Assembly (NCBI GenBank): GCA_937895345.1
Contig: CALAWP010000059.1
Coordinates: forward strand, 1-64,000
Source: an uncultured Paenibacillus sp.
Lineage (GTDB): Bacteria > Bacillota > Bacilli > Paenibacillales > Paenibacillaceae
Direction: 5' to 3'
DNA length: 64,000 nucleotides
Made by a program: the position numbers and the translations under genes. This document shows positions 7,803 through 15,886 of the stretch, in pieces (the stretch's first letter is position 1; every line of letters begins with the position of its first letter). The notes below the pieces were generated by a model. The model was given only the letters and a program-made list of their open reading frames with translations. It searched no databases and was not told where the DNA came from.

Positions 7803-10661
7803 ATGAAGAAAAGTTTATCCCTTTTAGTTGCGATCGCCATGGTATTCTCCATGTTCGCAGCTGTAGCATCGGCAGCGCCTGCTGAAGGGCAAAGTGCTGG
7901 CGAATATTTGAAAGAGATCGGCGTTATCCAAGGCGGCGACAAAGGCGACCTGATGGAAGAGGAAGCTCTGAAGCGCCAAGACGCAGCAATTCTGGTTGCC
8001 CGTCTGGTACTGGGTCTGGAGGCTGCTGAAGATCTCGTTAAAAACGGCGAGAAAACTCATACTTACACTGACGTTCGTGGTTCTTACTACGACGGCGTAC
8101 TTTCCTGGGCTGAAGCTGAAGGCTACATGGAAGGCGACGTAGCTGGCAAAACTTTCGGTTTCGACCGTGAAGTAACGATTCAAGAGTTCGCAACGGTTAT
8201 CGTTCGCGCTCTGGGCTTCACTGTTGGCACGACTGAAGACGTTGACGTACAATACGCTGACGTTGTAGCGAAAGCTGTTGAACTCGGCCTGCTGGCTGAA
8301 GGCACTGACGGCAAAGCTAAAGCAATCCGCGGCGACCTGTACGGAGTAATCGTTAAAGGTCTGGACACTGAAGTTAAAGGCACTGGCAAAACTCTGGGCA
8401 ACCTGCTTGAGCTGCCAGGCTACGAAGTGACTGAAGTTGCTATTGCTAACTCTTCCGCAGTAGGCGCTAAGAAGCTGGAAGTAAAGTTCAACCAACCAGT
8501 TGACACAACGCTGGCTAAGTTTGAAGTTAAGAGAGGCAGCGGCAAAATCAATCTTGTTGAAAATGGAATTGCTTTCTCCGACGACAAGACAACTGCTACG
8601 CTGACGCTTGTTAACCTGTTGACTGTGGGCGAGTACACGGTTTCCGTAACTGGTTTGACTGAAGAAGCTCTTACCACAACTATTACAGCTGCAGATGAAA
8701 CGGTTAAAGAAATTCAATTCCTGAGCGACAAAGCTCCTGTGGGCACTAAGGTAGATGGCAATCCGGATTACCAAGCGATCTCTGTATCTTATAAAGTAGT
8801 GAACCAGTATGGCGAGGACGTAACTTCGAAATACGAAGATGAGATCAACTGGAGCGTTTCTAAAGGTGCTGCTAATGCTGGAGACGGTCAATTGTTGGTT
8901 ACTACTGACAGCCAATTTGTAATCGGAGAACTGGTTGTTGCGACTGGCGTTTACTCCGATGCAAACGGCGCAGCTTCCAAAACTGCAACGCTGACAGTAT
9001 CTGCTCAATCCCGCGTAGATTCTTTCGAAGTAGCGGGTCTGTATCATGAGGACGACAAAACTCCAACAACTTCGTCCGACTTCTCCGAGTACTATGTACT
9101 TGTTAAGGCATTCGACCAATACGGCAACTCTGTAACAAATGTTACTAAACTGAATGCTGAAACTTCCCGTTATACGACTAATCCAACAGTTTTCAACGTT
9201 GGTGATTTTGTAGACGGAATCGGTGAAGAGAACGATCAAATCGGCCTTCAACTGGCTGCTCCTACTTCGAACTTGAACGTATCGGGCAAAAACACTGTTC
9301 GTGTTGTAACAAACTTCACGGGCAAAACAACAACTTATGACGTTGAAGTTGGTGTTGGTTCCGAACTGTATTCTCTGTCTCTGAGCAGACCAGACGCAGT
9401 TGTTGCAGCTGGCGATGGCACTGTGAAAATTCCATTCACGGCAACTGACAAGAATGGCAATGCACTGACTGATCTCCGTGCTTATGCTGACGGCGGCGCT
9501 AAAGAAAACCAACTGAGCCTGAGCGGCGGTCTTTCTCTTGAGTATGACTACGTTAAGGGCGAAAGCTACCTGGAGTACACAGTTCCTGGTACAGAGCAAA
9601 CAACTGTACTGACGGCATTGGTTGCAGGTTCCGGCAAGTTCTCCCAAGTTACAATCAAAGTTGAAGAAGCGGCTGAGCCAACTTCTATTGGCGGCGTAAA
9701 AGACTTGATCAGAAACATGGTTGTTGGTGCTAACCAAGATATTAAACAAGATTATATCGTTGTTTATGACCAACATGGTCGTGAAATCACGCCAGATTGG
9801 GCAAACTACGACATCATCATTAAAGATGACAACAAAGGTTTCGTAACGCTTGATCCAACTACAGAACATACACCAGGAAATGATGTTTATGTAATTGCTG
9901 GTGATGACGACGTTGTTAACGTTGTAGCTTCCGTTAAAGGCAGCGAAACGATTACAGTTGCACTTGCTGAAGAAGGTGAAGCAGAAGCAATCCCTGGTAG
10001 CGCGTTCACCTTCAGACTGAATGTTCTGAACAAAGCTGATGTTGCATCGTATACTGCTGATGATGTTCCGACGCTTTACAATAATACTTCTCATGCTAAA
10101 GAACTGAAGGTTTATGGTTTGAGAGGCAATGATAAAGTAGTACTGCCTGCATCGATGTATACAGTAGCTGCTTCTCACAACATTGTATACATTGGCGGTA
10201 AACTCGATGCAAATGCATCGCTTGATGGTGCTGACGCGAATACTACTCAAGATGCAAAAGTTACTATAATCATTGACGCTCCGAACGTAAATGCAATTGA
10301 GAAAACTGTTAAAGTTTCCAATGTTGAACCGAAACTTGCAAGCATTCATCTTGATGACCAAACTGATTATGATGCTGATGGTACTGTAGTGAAAGCTAAG
10401 ACAAACTTCACGATGGCTGGTCTGTTCACTACGCTGGATCTGGTTGACCAATATGGAGTTGATACTCTGGCTCCTGATCTGAACGAATTCAATGTAGCTG
10501 TAACGAACTACGGTGATCTTACAGTTACGGGCAACGGTACTTCCACTGCTGATATTGATAAAGTTGCAACACCGTTGGCAGTTGGCGACACATTCAATGT
10601 AACGTTCACGCACAAAGAAGAAGGCGTTAAAATTACAATTAGAGTTGTAATTACGGCTTAA
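7803..10661 (+). CDS. Main S-layer protein with N-terminal SLH repeats
   Basis: 952 residues from the ATG at 7803 (AGAGGAGGA at 7782-7790). The signal peptide MKKSLSLLVAIAMVFS ends near residue 25 (ASA-AP). Three degenerate SLH repeats follow at about 30-180, with LKRQD, VTIQE and AIRGD at the positions usually held by TRAE. The rest is Val/Thr/Asp-rich beta-sandwich sequence, probably Ig-like crystal-lattice domains. Cysteine is absent, as is common in S-layer proteins. Codon use is strongly biased (GCT, GTT, CTG, AAA, ACT) unlike its neighbours, which together with the long two-promoter leader and strong terminator indicates very high expression. By inference this is the structural S-layer subunit, held to the wall through the CsaB-pyruvylated polymer. 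Confidence 0.85.
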   Translation: MKKSLSLLVAIAMVFSMFAAVASAAPAEGQSAGEYLKEIGVIQGGDKGDLMEEEALKRQDAAILVARLVLGLEAAEDLVKNGEKTHTYTDVRGSYYDGVLSWAEAEGYMEGDVAGKTFGFDREVTIQEFATVIVRALGFTVGTTEDVDVQYADVVAKAVELGLLAEGTDGKAKAIRGDLYGVIVKGLDTEVKGTGKTLGNLLELPGYEVTEVAIANSSAVGAKKLEVKFNQPVDTTLAKFEVKRGSGKINLVENGIAFSDDKTTATLTLVNLLTVGEYTVSVTGLTEEALTTTITAADETVKEIQFLSDKAPVGTKVDGNPDYQAISVSYKVVNQYGEDVTSKYEDEINWSVSKGAANAGDGQLLVTTDSQFVIGELVVATGVYSDANGAASKTATLTVSAQSRVDSFEVAGLYHEDDKTPTTSSDFSEYYVLVKAFDQYGNSVTNVTKLNAETSRYTTNPTVFNVGDFVDGIGEENDQIGLQLAAPTSNLNVSGKNTVRVVTNFTGKTTTYDVEVGVGSELYSLSLSRPDAVVAAGDGTVKIPFTATDKNGNALTDLRAYADGGAKENQLSLSGGLSLEYDYVKGESYLEYTVPGTEQTTVLTALVAGSGKFSQVTIKVEEAAEPTSIGGVKDLIRNMVVGANQDIKQDYIVVYDQHGREITPDWANYDIIIKDDNKGFVTLDPTTEHTPGNDVYVIAGDDDVVNVVASVKGSETITVALAEEGEAEAIPGSAFTFRLNVLNKADVASYTADDVPTLYNNTSHAKELKVYGLRGNDKVVLPASMYTVAASHNIVYIGGKLDANASLDGADANTTQDAKVTIIIDAPNVNAIEKTVKVSNVEPKLASIHLDDQTDYDADGTVVKAKTNFTMAGLFTTLDLVDQYGVDTLAPDLNEFNVAVTNYGDLTVTGNGTSTADIDKVATPLAVGDTFNVTFTHKEEGVKITIRVVITA

Positions 10662-10680
10662 TCTAAGTGCCAGACAAAAA

Positions 10681-10730
10681 GGGGCTGTCCCATGTCATCA
10701 TTGATGGCGAGGGGCAGCCCCTCTTTTTTT
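10681..10730 (+). terminator. Strong terminator of the S-layer gene
   Basis: An 11-bp stem (GGGGCTGTCCC with GGGGCAGCCCC, one G-T pair) enclosing a small inner ATCA/TGAT hairpin and followed by CTC and seven T residues. Confidence 0.92.
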
Positions 10731-10890
10731 ATAAATTAGTACTAATACGAATATATAAAAAGCCAGGTTGTTCATACTCCATTCATTAAACATCGATAAT
10801 ATAATAGAAGTAATACTAGAGTTGATGAAACTATTTACCCCTCAATTGCGTCTAATTCATTAAGGAAAAATATGAAAAGGAGCTAACGGA

Positions 10891-13350
10891 ATGAAAAGAG
10901 CAGCTAAGGTAACCTTTAGTGTAGTACTTGCAAGCAGTTTAGTGCTTGGTCCGATCCAAAGCTGGAGCGACCCGTCTCGAATTACATATGCAGCTGAAAG
11001 CGAATTAAAGGCATTTTCCGGCATGAACCTTAAGACGTTTAATATTGGGGGTAACAGCACGATTCAAGTTAAGGATGTGTTGTTCCAGTATGGTGTTTCA
11101 AGTAAGAAAGTATTCTTTACGATCAAGGTGAGTAACGGAAGTAATGGAACGATCGATTTCATGGATTATTGGGTGTATTTAAAATCTAAGGCCGGTGCAA
11201 ATTATAAGCTAACTGCTGCTGCAAGCAATCCGGCGAATGCGTTTGTGAGTGCGAAATCAACGAAAGAGTTTGTTTATTACGCTGAAGTTGGAGCTAATGT
11301 TAACTACACCGATTTGAAAATAGAACTGGTAAAATGGGATTTTAACGCAACGAATTATGAGATAAAAATTGGCGAAGCTTCTATCACGTCAAACTATGTT
11401 AATGTGGTTCCAGCAGATCGATATTACATCATCAATCGCAGCGGAGAGAAGGTAAAAACGAATATTGTTAGTGCTTATTCCATAAATAAAGGTGATGAGA
11501 AAGAAGTACAAATAAAGTTCAATTTAACTAATCAGTCTTCTAATAGTATTACATCCAACTACAAGTATTATTTAAGAACGAAATCTGGATTAATTATTAA
11601 ATTAGATGAAGCTGAACAATCTGATGGAACCATTGGGGTAAATGAGACAGAACAAAAATTGCTCGTAGCTAAAGTTAAGACGGATATTCCATTAACAGGT
11701 GCTCAACTCTTAATGACGAAGGTAGAGAAGGAAGAACAAGAAGTTCCAGTCGCTCAATATGCATTGACTTGGAACGATATTAAACTTTTTTTGGTACAGC
11801 CAAACAAGGCAAGAAAAACAACGATTGATAATACTGTCATTGAAAGCTACGTGACTGAGGTTTTTGCTAATCAAGGCGATACGACAAATGATGTCTATAT
11901 TTCTTTAAAGTATGTTAATAAAGGAAATAAAGAAATTACTCTGCCCAAATACTCTTACAAAATTAAAACGAGTAACGGGAAAATGTATACTGTAACGTCG
12001 AATGATGAAGCGATCGTCCTTCAACCTGATTCTGAAAAAGAAGTTTCTTTGAATGTTGTGATTCCTGCCGTCTATAAAAGTAATCTGACTTTATTTATCG
12101 ACCAGCCCAAATCGGAAACAACAGCTGAATATGCGATTAGCGCGTTTAAACTGTCTGCGGTCGAGCCAGTTAAAGAAGTTGATTCAAAAATATACAAGAA
12201 TGCAGCAGGTACTTATCAATTTAATATTGATTCAATCGAACGAATCCCTTGGGGTGAGGAAGACATTCTAAATGTCTATGTTCGAATTAAGAACACTGGT
12301 AGCAACTCAGCTGCAATACCGACATTATCTGGAAATATTGCCTTGAACGGTGTAGATGTGAAGAGTGACATTTCATGGGTGAAAATGGATTCACAGATTA
12401 TGATTGAGCCAAACCAAGTTACTTCTTATGTTGTGAGTCTCAAGGTTCCATATACTTATACTTTCAATAAGATAAACTTGGAAGTGGAAAACATCATCTC
12501 TGAAGACCGGAAGCAAACAGTAGGAAACTTCACATCAACCAAGCTACAAACGATTCCGTTAAAAAATATGAGTAGTAGCTATATGATCGATTCTGTAGGA
12601 AGAAACTCCAAAGTATCGGTAGAACGAATGCATATTTTTGAGGGAAATGATTCAAATCTCCTCTATGTAGATTTAGGCATGACCAATGAAGAATTGAGAG
12701 CGAAGCCATTGCCTGCACTCAAAGCTTATTTCCGTACAAATGACAATGAAGTTTATGATGCCGTGATCCTTGATGTAGAGGACAGGGTTAATCCCAAAGC
12801 AGCTGCTTCTGTTACCGTAACAGCAGTTGTTCCAAAGACGCTAGAAAGCGAGGAAGGTCTTGTTCTAATTATTGGTGAAGCTATGAAAGGTACTACGTAC
12901 GCTAATACCTCAAAAGAAGCTACTGGTGTCATTCATGCTAAAGGTTTCACGTTAGAACAAACGACAACCACTATCAGTACAGATCTGCGCAACATTCAAC
13001 TTCCAGCGCACTTACTGGATATTAGGAGGATCGAAACAAGCGTAAGCGGCTCAGAAAATGTAGAAATTACGATGAATTATTCATTACAAAACGAATTCAA
13101 ATTCGTAAACGACGACAAAGATCGCAATCTCATTTTCGAGATTGAAACGACGAGCAGCAAACATGAGAAAGTAGTGCCTATTGGCAAGTCGGGAATGACA
13201 CAAGGGGATTTCCAAAGTTATTCCGTTTCATTTAGTGGCAGTAGTTTGACCTCCCAAATTGTAAATGGATATACGTTAAATGTTTATGAAGAGTTTGACG
13301 GTTATAAAAGATTGGTTGGAACAAAGAGAGTAACAAGCTATTCAAGCTAG
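10891..13350 (+). CDS. Secreted protein of about six repeated beta modules, function unknown
   Basis: 819 residues. The ATG at 10891 follows AAAAGGAG. A signal peptide runs to about residue 35 (TYA-AE). I recognise no enzyme, SLH repeat or sorting signal. The mature part reads as about six divergent modules of roughly 95-120 residues, each with the same order: a V-x-x-V/I strand, an F/V-x-I-K/x-N-x-x-x strand, a Y-x-x-K-T/S-x-x-G-x-x-Y hairpin, then a hydrophobic strand ending in P-x-x-Y/L. Examples begin near residues 50, 180, 300, 425, 555 and 700. This layout suits an adhesin, a wall-spacer or an S-layer accessory protein. Base composition is AT-richer than both neighbours, which may mean separate ancestry. 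An imperfect hairpin (13368-13396) follows the gene. Confidence 0.6.
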   Translation: MKRAAKVTFSVVLASSLVLGPIQSWSDPSRITYAAESELKAFSGMNLKTFNIGGNSTIQVKDVLFQYGVSSKKVFFTIKVSNGSNGTIDFMDYWVYLKSKAGANYKLTAAASNPANAFVSAKSTKEFVYYAEVGANVNYTDLKIELVKWDFNATNYEIKIGEASITSNYVNVVPADRYYIINRSGEKVKTNIVSAYSINKGDEKEVQIKFNLTNQSSNSITSNYKYYLRTKSGLIIKLDEAEQSDGTIGVNETEQKLLVAKVKTDIPLTGAQLLMTKVEKEEQEVPVAQYALTWNDIKLFLVQPNKARKTTIDNTVIESYVTEVFANQGDTTNDVYISLKYVNKGNKEITLPKYSYKIKTSNGKMYTVTSNDEAIVLQPDSEKEVSLNVVIPAVYKSNLTLFIDQPKSETTAEYAISAFKLSAVEPVKEVDSKIYKNAAGTYQFNIDSIERIPWGEEDILNVYVRIKNTGSNSAAIPTLSGNIALNGVDVKSDISWVKMDSQIMIEPNQVTSYVVSLKVPYTYTFNKINLEVENIISEDRKQTVGNFTSTKLQTIPLKNMSSSYMIDSVGRNSKVSVERMHIFEGNDSNLLYVDLGMTNEELRAKPLPALKAYFRTNDNEVYDAVILDVEDRVNPKAAASVTVTAVVPKTLESEEGLVLIIGEAMKGTTYANTSKEATGVIHAKGFTLEQTTTTISTDLRNIQLPAHLLDIRRIETSVSGSENVEITMNYSLQNEFKFVNDDKDRNLIFEIETTSSKHEKVVPIGKSGMTQGDFQSYSVSFSGSSLTSQIVNGYTLNVYEEFDGYKRLVGTKRVTSYSS

Positions 13351-13424
13351 TAAATGATAGCAAATCTCTATGAAATCTAGTATCCTTATTTCATAGATGC
13401 TAGATCGAGAGGAGAACTTCAATC

Positions 13425-13922
13425 GTGAAACAAAAGATTAAACTGGGATTGGCGGGGACGGCGTTGGTCGCAGCGGGATTGTTGGGCGGATTGCTCGTGT
13501 CGCAGCCGCTGCAAGCCAACTCTACCGCTACTCCCGGTTCGGTAGAAGATCCCGTCGTAACCAAGAGCTATGTCGATCAACAAATTGCCAAGCTGGGCGG
13601 CGGCAGCGGCGGGAACACTGGGAATACTGGAGGTTCCGGCAGCGCCCAAGTATCACTGGAGGTTGTCACCGTCCCGGCAGATAAGAAACTGATCGTTCCG
13701 GCCGGTACTGAAGTCGTTGTACGCTCCGGCAAAGCCGTGGCCTACAGCAACGACCCAAGCGGCATTTCCGATGTGACGGACGGCGTGGATATTCTGAACG
13801 GCAAGCCGGTGCCAACGAATCACCTGCTCTGGTTCCCTCGTGACGGACGCGGAATTATGCCGGCGCCTGGAGCCACGGGTTCCCTGATCGTAGCCGTAAA
13901 GGGCAGCTATTCACTGCAATAA
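13425..13922 (+). CDS. Small secreted protein with Gly-rich linker, unknown function
   Basis: 165 residues from a GTG at 13425 with GAGAGGAGA 9 bases upstream. An N-terminal hydrophobic segment (LGLAGTALVAAGLLGGLLV) is followed by a possible cleavage site near residue 32 (QAN-ST), a short helix (VTKSYVDQQIAKL), a Gly/Asn/Ser linker (GGGSGGNTGNTGGSGS) and a compact domain of about 90 residues ending YSLQ. No catalytic motif is visible. The base composition returns to the GC-rich style of the housekeeping genes, so it is probably not part of the AT-rich gene before it. It may be wall-associated; no function can be assigned. Confidence 0.6.
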   Translation: MKQKIKLGLAGTALVAAGLLGGLLVSQPLQANSTATPGSVEDPVVTKSYVDQQIAKLGGGSGGNTGNTGGSGSAQVSLEVVTVPADKKLIVPAGTEVVVRSGKAVAYSNDPSGISDVTDGVDILNGKPVPTNHLLWFPRDGRGIMPAPGATGSLIVAVKGSYSLQ

Positions 13923-13965
13923 GGCCAACCCAAGTTTGAACCGGCAGCTGTCGAAGACTGTTGGC

Positions 13966-13994
13966 GAATGTGTTATATTTTGCTCTCATTGACA
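13966..13994 (+). promoter_or_regulatory. Possible forespore (SigG/SigF-like) promoter of the SASP gene
   Basis: GAATG (13966-13970), a 16-base spacer and CATTGACA (13987-13994) resemble the -35 and CATNNTA-type -10 of forespore promoters. The assignment leans on the sporulation function of the next gene. Confidence 0.35.
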
Positions 13995-14067
13995 ACAGTT
14001 TATACGCTTGAGACCGTGGAGGGGAATGCACACTAAGGTTGTATTCCACTCTACGGAGGTGTATAAC

Positions 14068-14346
14068 ATGAGTCGTTCGAACAAAGTGGTTGTACCTCAA
14101 TGCAAAGCGGCGCTGAATGCGATGAAGTATGAAATTGCCGCCGAATTTGGTCTGACGGCGTCCTATACCGGGGACGGCGTGGACACCGAATTTGCAGGCG
14201 AGCTTGGTGCTGCCGGTACGGCCGGCGGATACGGCGTTCAGTGGTCGAATTTGTCGACACGGCAAGCCGGTTCGGTCGGAGGAGAGATTACGAAACGGCT
14301 GATCGCACAGTCGGAGCAAGTGATGGGCGGCGGTTTGACGCTGTAA
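14068..14346 (+). CDS. Alpha/beta-type small acid-soluble spore protein (SASP)
   Basis: 92 residues from the ATG at 14068 (ACGGAGGTG at 14053-14061). Alpha/beta SASPs coat forespore DNA and protect it from UV and heat, and are degraded at germination by the GPR protease. The first helix (AALNAMKYEIAAEFGL) carries the GPR-type cleavage context Y-E-I-A-A-E-F. The second conserved block is STRQAGSVGGEITKRLIAQ, the DNA-binding signature of PF00269. Between the blocks is a Gly/Ala-rich insertion of about 30 residues, longer than in Bacillus SASPs. It lies alone between a surface-protein gene and metK. Confidence 0.9.
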   Translation: MSRSNKVVVPQCKAALNAMKYEIAAEFGLTASYTGDGVDTEFAGELGAAGTAGGYGVQWSNLSTRQAGSVGGEITKRLIAQSEQVMGGGLTL

Positions 14347-14365
14347 AGCGCACCTGCAAACTCCA

Positions 14366-14394
14366 TTGACACTATGCGACATTTTCGGTATCAT
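14366..14394 (+). promoter_or_regulatory. metK: SigA promoter of metK
   Basis: TTGACA (14366-14371), a 17-base spacer and TATCAT (14389-14394): a near-consensus promoter starting 20 bases after the SASP stop codon. The predicted transcription start is near 14401. Confidence 0.8.
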
Positions 14395-14418
14395 ACAAGT
14401 TAAGAAGAGTTGTCTGAC

Positions 14419-14451
14419 AACCTTTTCCGTCACGGAAAAGGTTCATTTTTT
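14419..14451 (+). terminator. Intrinsic terminator inside the predicted metK leader
   Basis: An 11-bp stem AACCTTTTCCG/CGGAAAAGGTT, a 3-base loop, then CA and six T residues. It can end the SASP transcript, but it is also about 20 bases downstream of the predicted metK transcription start, so it may act as an attenuator. A second AAGGTT at about 14481-14486 could compete for the left arm. Confidence 0.8.
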
Positions 14452-14503
14452 GTGTAAAGGCTATGCTCTTATCGAATAATAAGGTTACAGGAGGTTGATA
14501 CGG

Positions 14504-15706
14504 ATGTCGGTCAAAGGACGTCATTTGTTCACATCGGAGTCGGTCACGGAAGGCCATCCGGATAAGATTTGCGATCAGATTTCCGATGCGGTGTTGGACG
14601 CGTTCCTTGAAGCGGACCCTTACGCTCGCGTCGCATGCGAGGTATCGGTGGCGACGGGTCTCGTGCTCGTCATCGGCGAAATCAGCAGCCGTGCGGATTA
14701 TATCGATATTTCCGCCATTGCTCGCCGCACCATTCGGGAAATTGGCTATACGCGTGCGAAATACGGCTTCGACTCCAGCACTTGCGCGGTGCTGACTTCG
14801 CTCAACGAGCAGTCCGCGGATATCGCGCAAGGCGTCAATGCGGCGCTGGAATCGCGCGAAGGCAAGGACATTAAGCAGGAGAACGAAGATATTGGCGCGG
14901 GCGACCAAGGCTTGATGTTCGGATTTGCGACAAACGAAACGCCGGAGCTGATGCCGCTACCGATCGCGCTGTCGCATCGCATCGCGCGCCGTTTGTCCGA
15001 AGTTCGCAAGGAAGATACGCTCGGTTATCTCCGTCCGGACGGTAAGACGCAAGTGACGATTGAATATGTGGACGGCAAGCCTGTACGCGTCGATACGATC
15101 GTGGTGTCCACACAGCATGCTGAGGAAATTTCGCTGGAGCAAATCCAAAGCGACATTATGGAGCACGTCATTAAGCCTGTCGTTCCTCAGGAATGGCTGG
15201 ACAGCGAAACGAAATATTTCATTAACCCGACCGGACGTTTCGTAATCGGCGGCCCGCAAGGCGACGCCGGTCTGACCGGACGCAAAATTATCGTCGACAC
15301 CTACGGCGGCTACGCTCGTCATGGCGGCGGCGCGTTCTCCGGCAAGGATCCGACTAAGGTTGACCGTTCCGCGGCTTACGCGGCCCGTTACGTGGCCAAG
15401 AACATCGTTGCGGCCGGACTTGCGGACAAATGTGAAATCCAGTTGGCCTACGCTATCGGCGTAGCCAGACCGGTATCCATTAACGTCGATACTTACAGCA
15501 CGGGCAAAGTAGCCGAAGACAAGCTCGTCGAGCTGATCCAGAACAACTTCGACCTGCGTCCTGCCGGCATCATTAAGATGCTTGACCTGCGTCGTCCGAT
15601 CTATGCGAAGACCGCCGCATACGGCCATTTCGGCCGCACCGACATCGACCTTCCTTGGGAGCGCATCGACAAGGCCGACAAGCTGAGAAGCGAAGCCGGA
15701 TTGTAA
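14504..15706 (+). CDS. metK: S-adenosylmethionine synthetase
   Basis: 400 residues, the standard length. The ATG at 14504 has AGGAGG 9 bases upstream; an in-frame TTG at 14495 is less likely. The enzyme makes S-adenosylmethionine from methionine and ATP in the cytoplasm. Family motifs are SVTEGHPDK near residue 14, GAGDQGLMFG near 130 and GGGAFSGKDPTKVDRSAAY near 268. It is a single-gene unit with its own promoter and terminators on both sides. Unlike metK in Bacillus subtilis, no S-box (SAM-I) riboswitch is visible in the ~150-base upstream gap. Confidence 0.97.
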   Translation: MSVKGRHLFTSESVTEGHPDKICDQISDAVLDAFLEADPYARVACEVSVATGLVLVIGEISSRADYIDISAIARRTIREIGYTRAKYGFDSSTCAVLTSLNEQSADIAQGVNAALESREGKDIKQENEDIGAGDQGLMFGFATNETPELMPLPIALSHRIARRLSEVRKEDTLGYLRPDGKTQVTIEYVDGKPVRVDTIVVSTQHAEEISLEQIQSDIMEHVIKPVVPQEWLDSETKYFINPTGRFVIGGPQGDAGLTGRKIIVDTYGGYARHGGGAFSGKDPTKVDRSAAYAARYVAKNIVAAGLADKCEIQLAYAIGVARPVSINVDTYSTGKVAEDKLVELIQNNFDLRPAGIIKMLDLRRPIYAKTAAYGHFGRTDIDLPWERIDKADKLRSEAGL

Positions 15707-15727
15707 GCTTTAACCTGCAACTTATAC

Positions 15728-15772
15728 GCCGTCTCTTCCGTCATTTACCATGACGGTTGAGGCGGCTTTTTT
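15728..15772 (+). terminator. Terminator after metK
   Basis: A two-part hairpin: GCCGTCTC/GAGGCGGC outside and CGTCAT/ATGACG inside, then six T residues. Confidence 0.88.
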
Positions 15773-15886
15773 CATTTGGTCCAGTTGTAGTTCAAATGGT
15801 TCAAAAGGTCGATTCAGCCTAAATTTTTCAAGCGCTCATGCCGACAAATAAGGTACGAGTGCAATTTATTAGGGAGTGAATCGAAC

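Noticed and set aside
7824..10613. 929-codon open frame on the minus strand opposite the S-layer gene
   Set aside because: Produced by the strong codon bias of the real gene, which avoids stops in that antisense frame. The translation is Cys/Ser/Asn-rich nonsense without domains, and no ribosome-binding site was found.
14347..14503. S-box (SAM-I) riboswitch upstream of metK
   Set aside because: The gap is too short once the promoter is placed, and none of the conserved S-box core elements is present.
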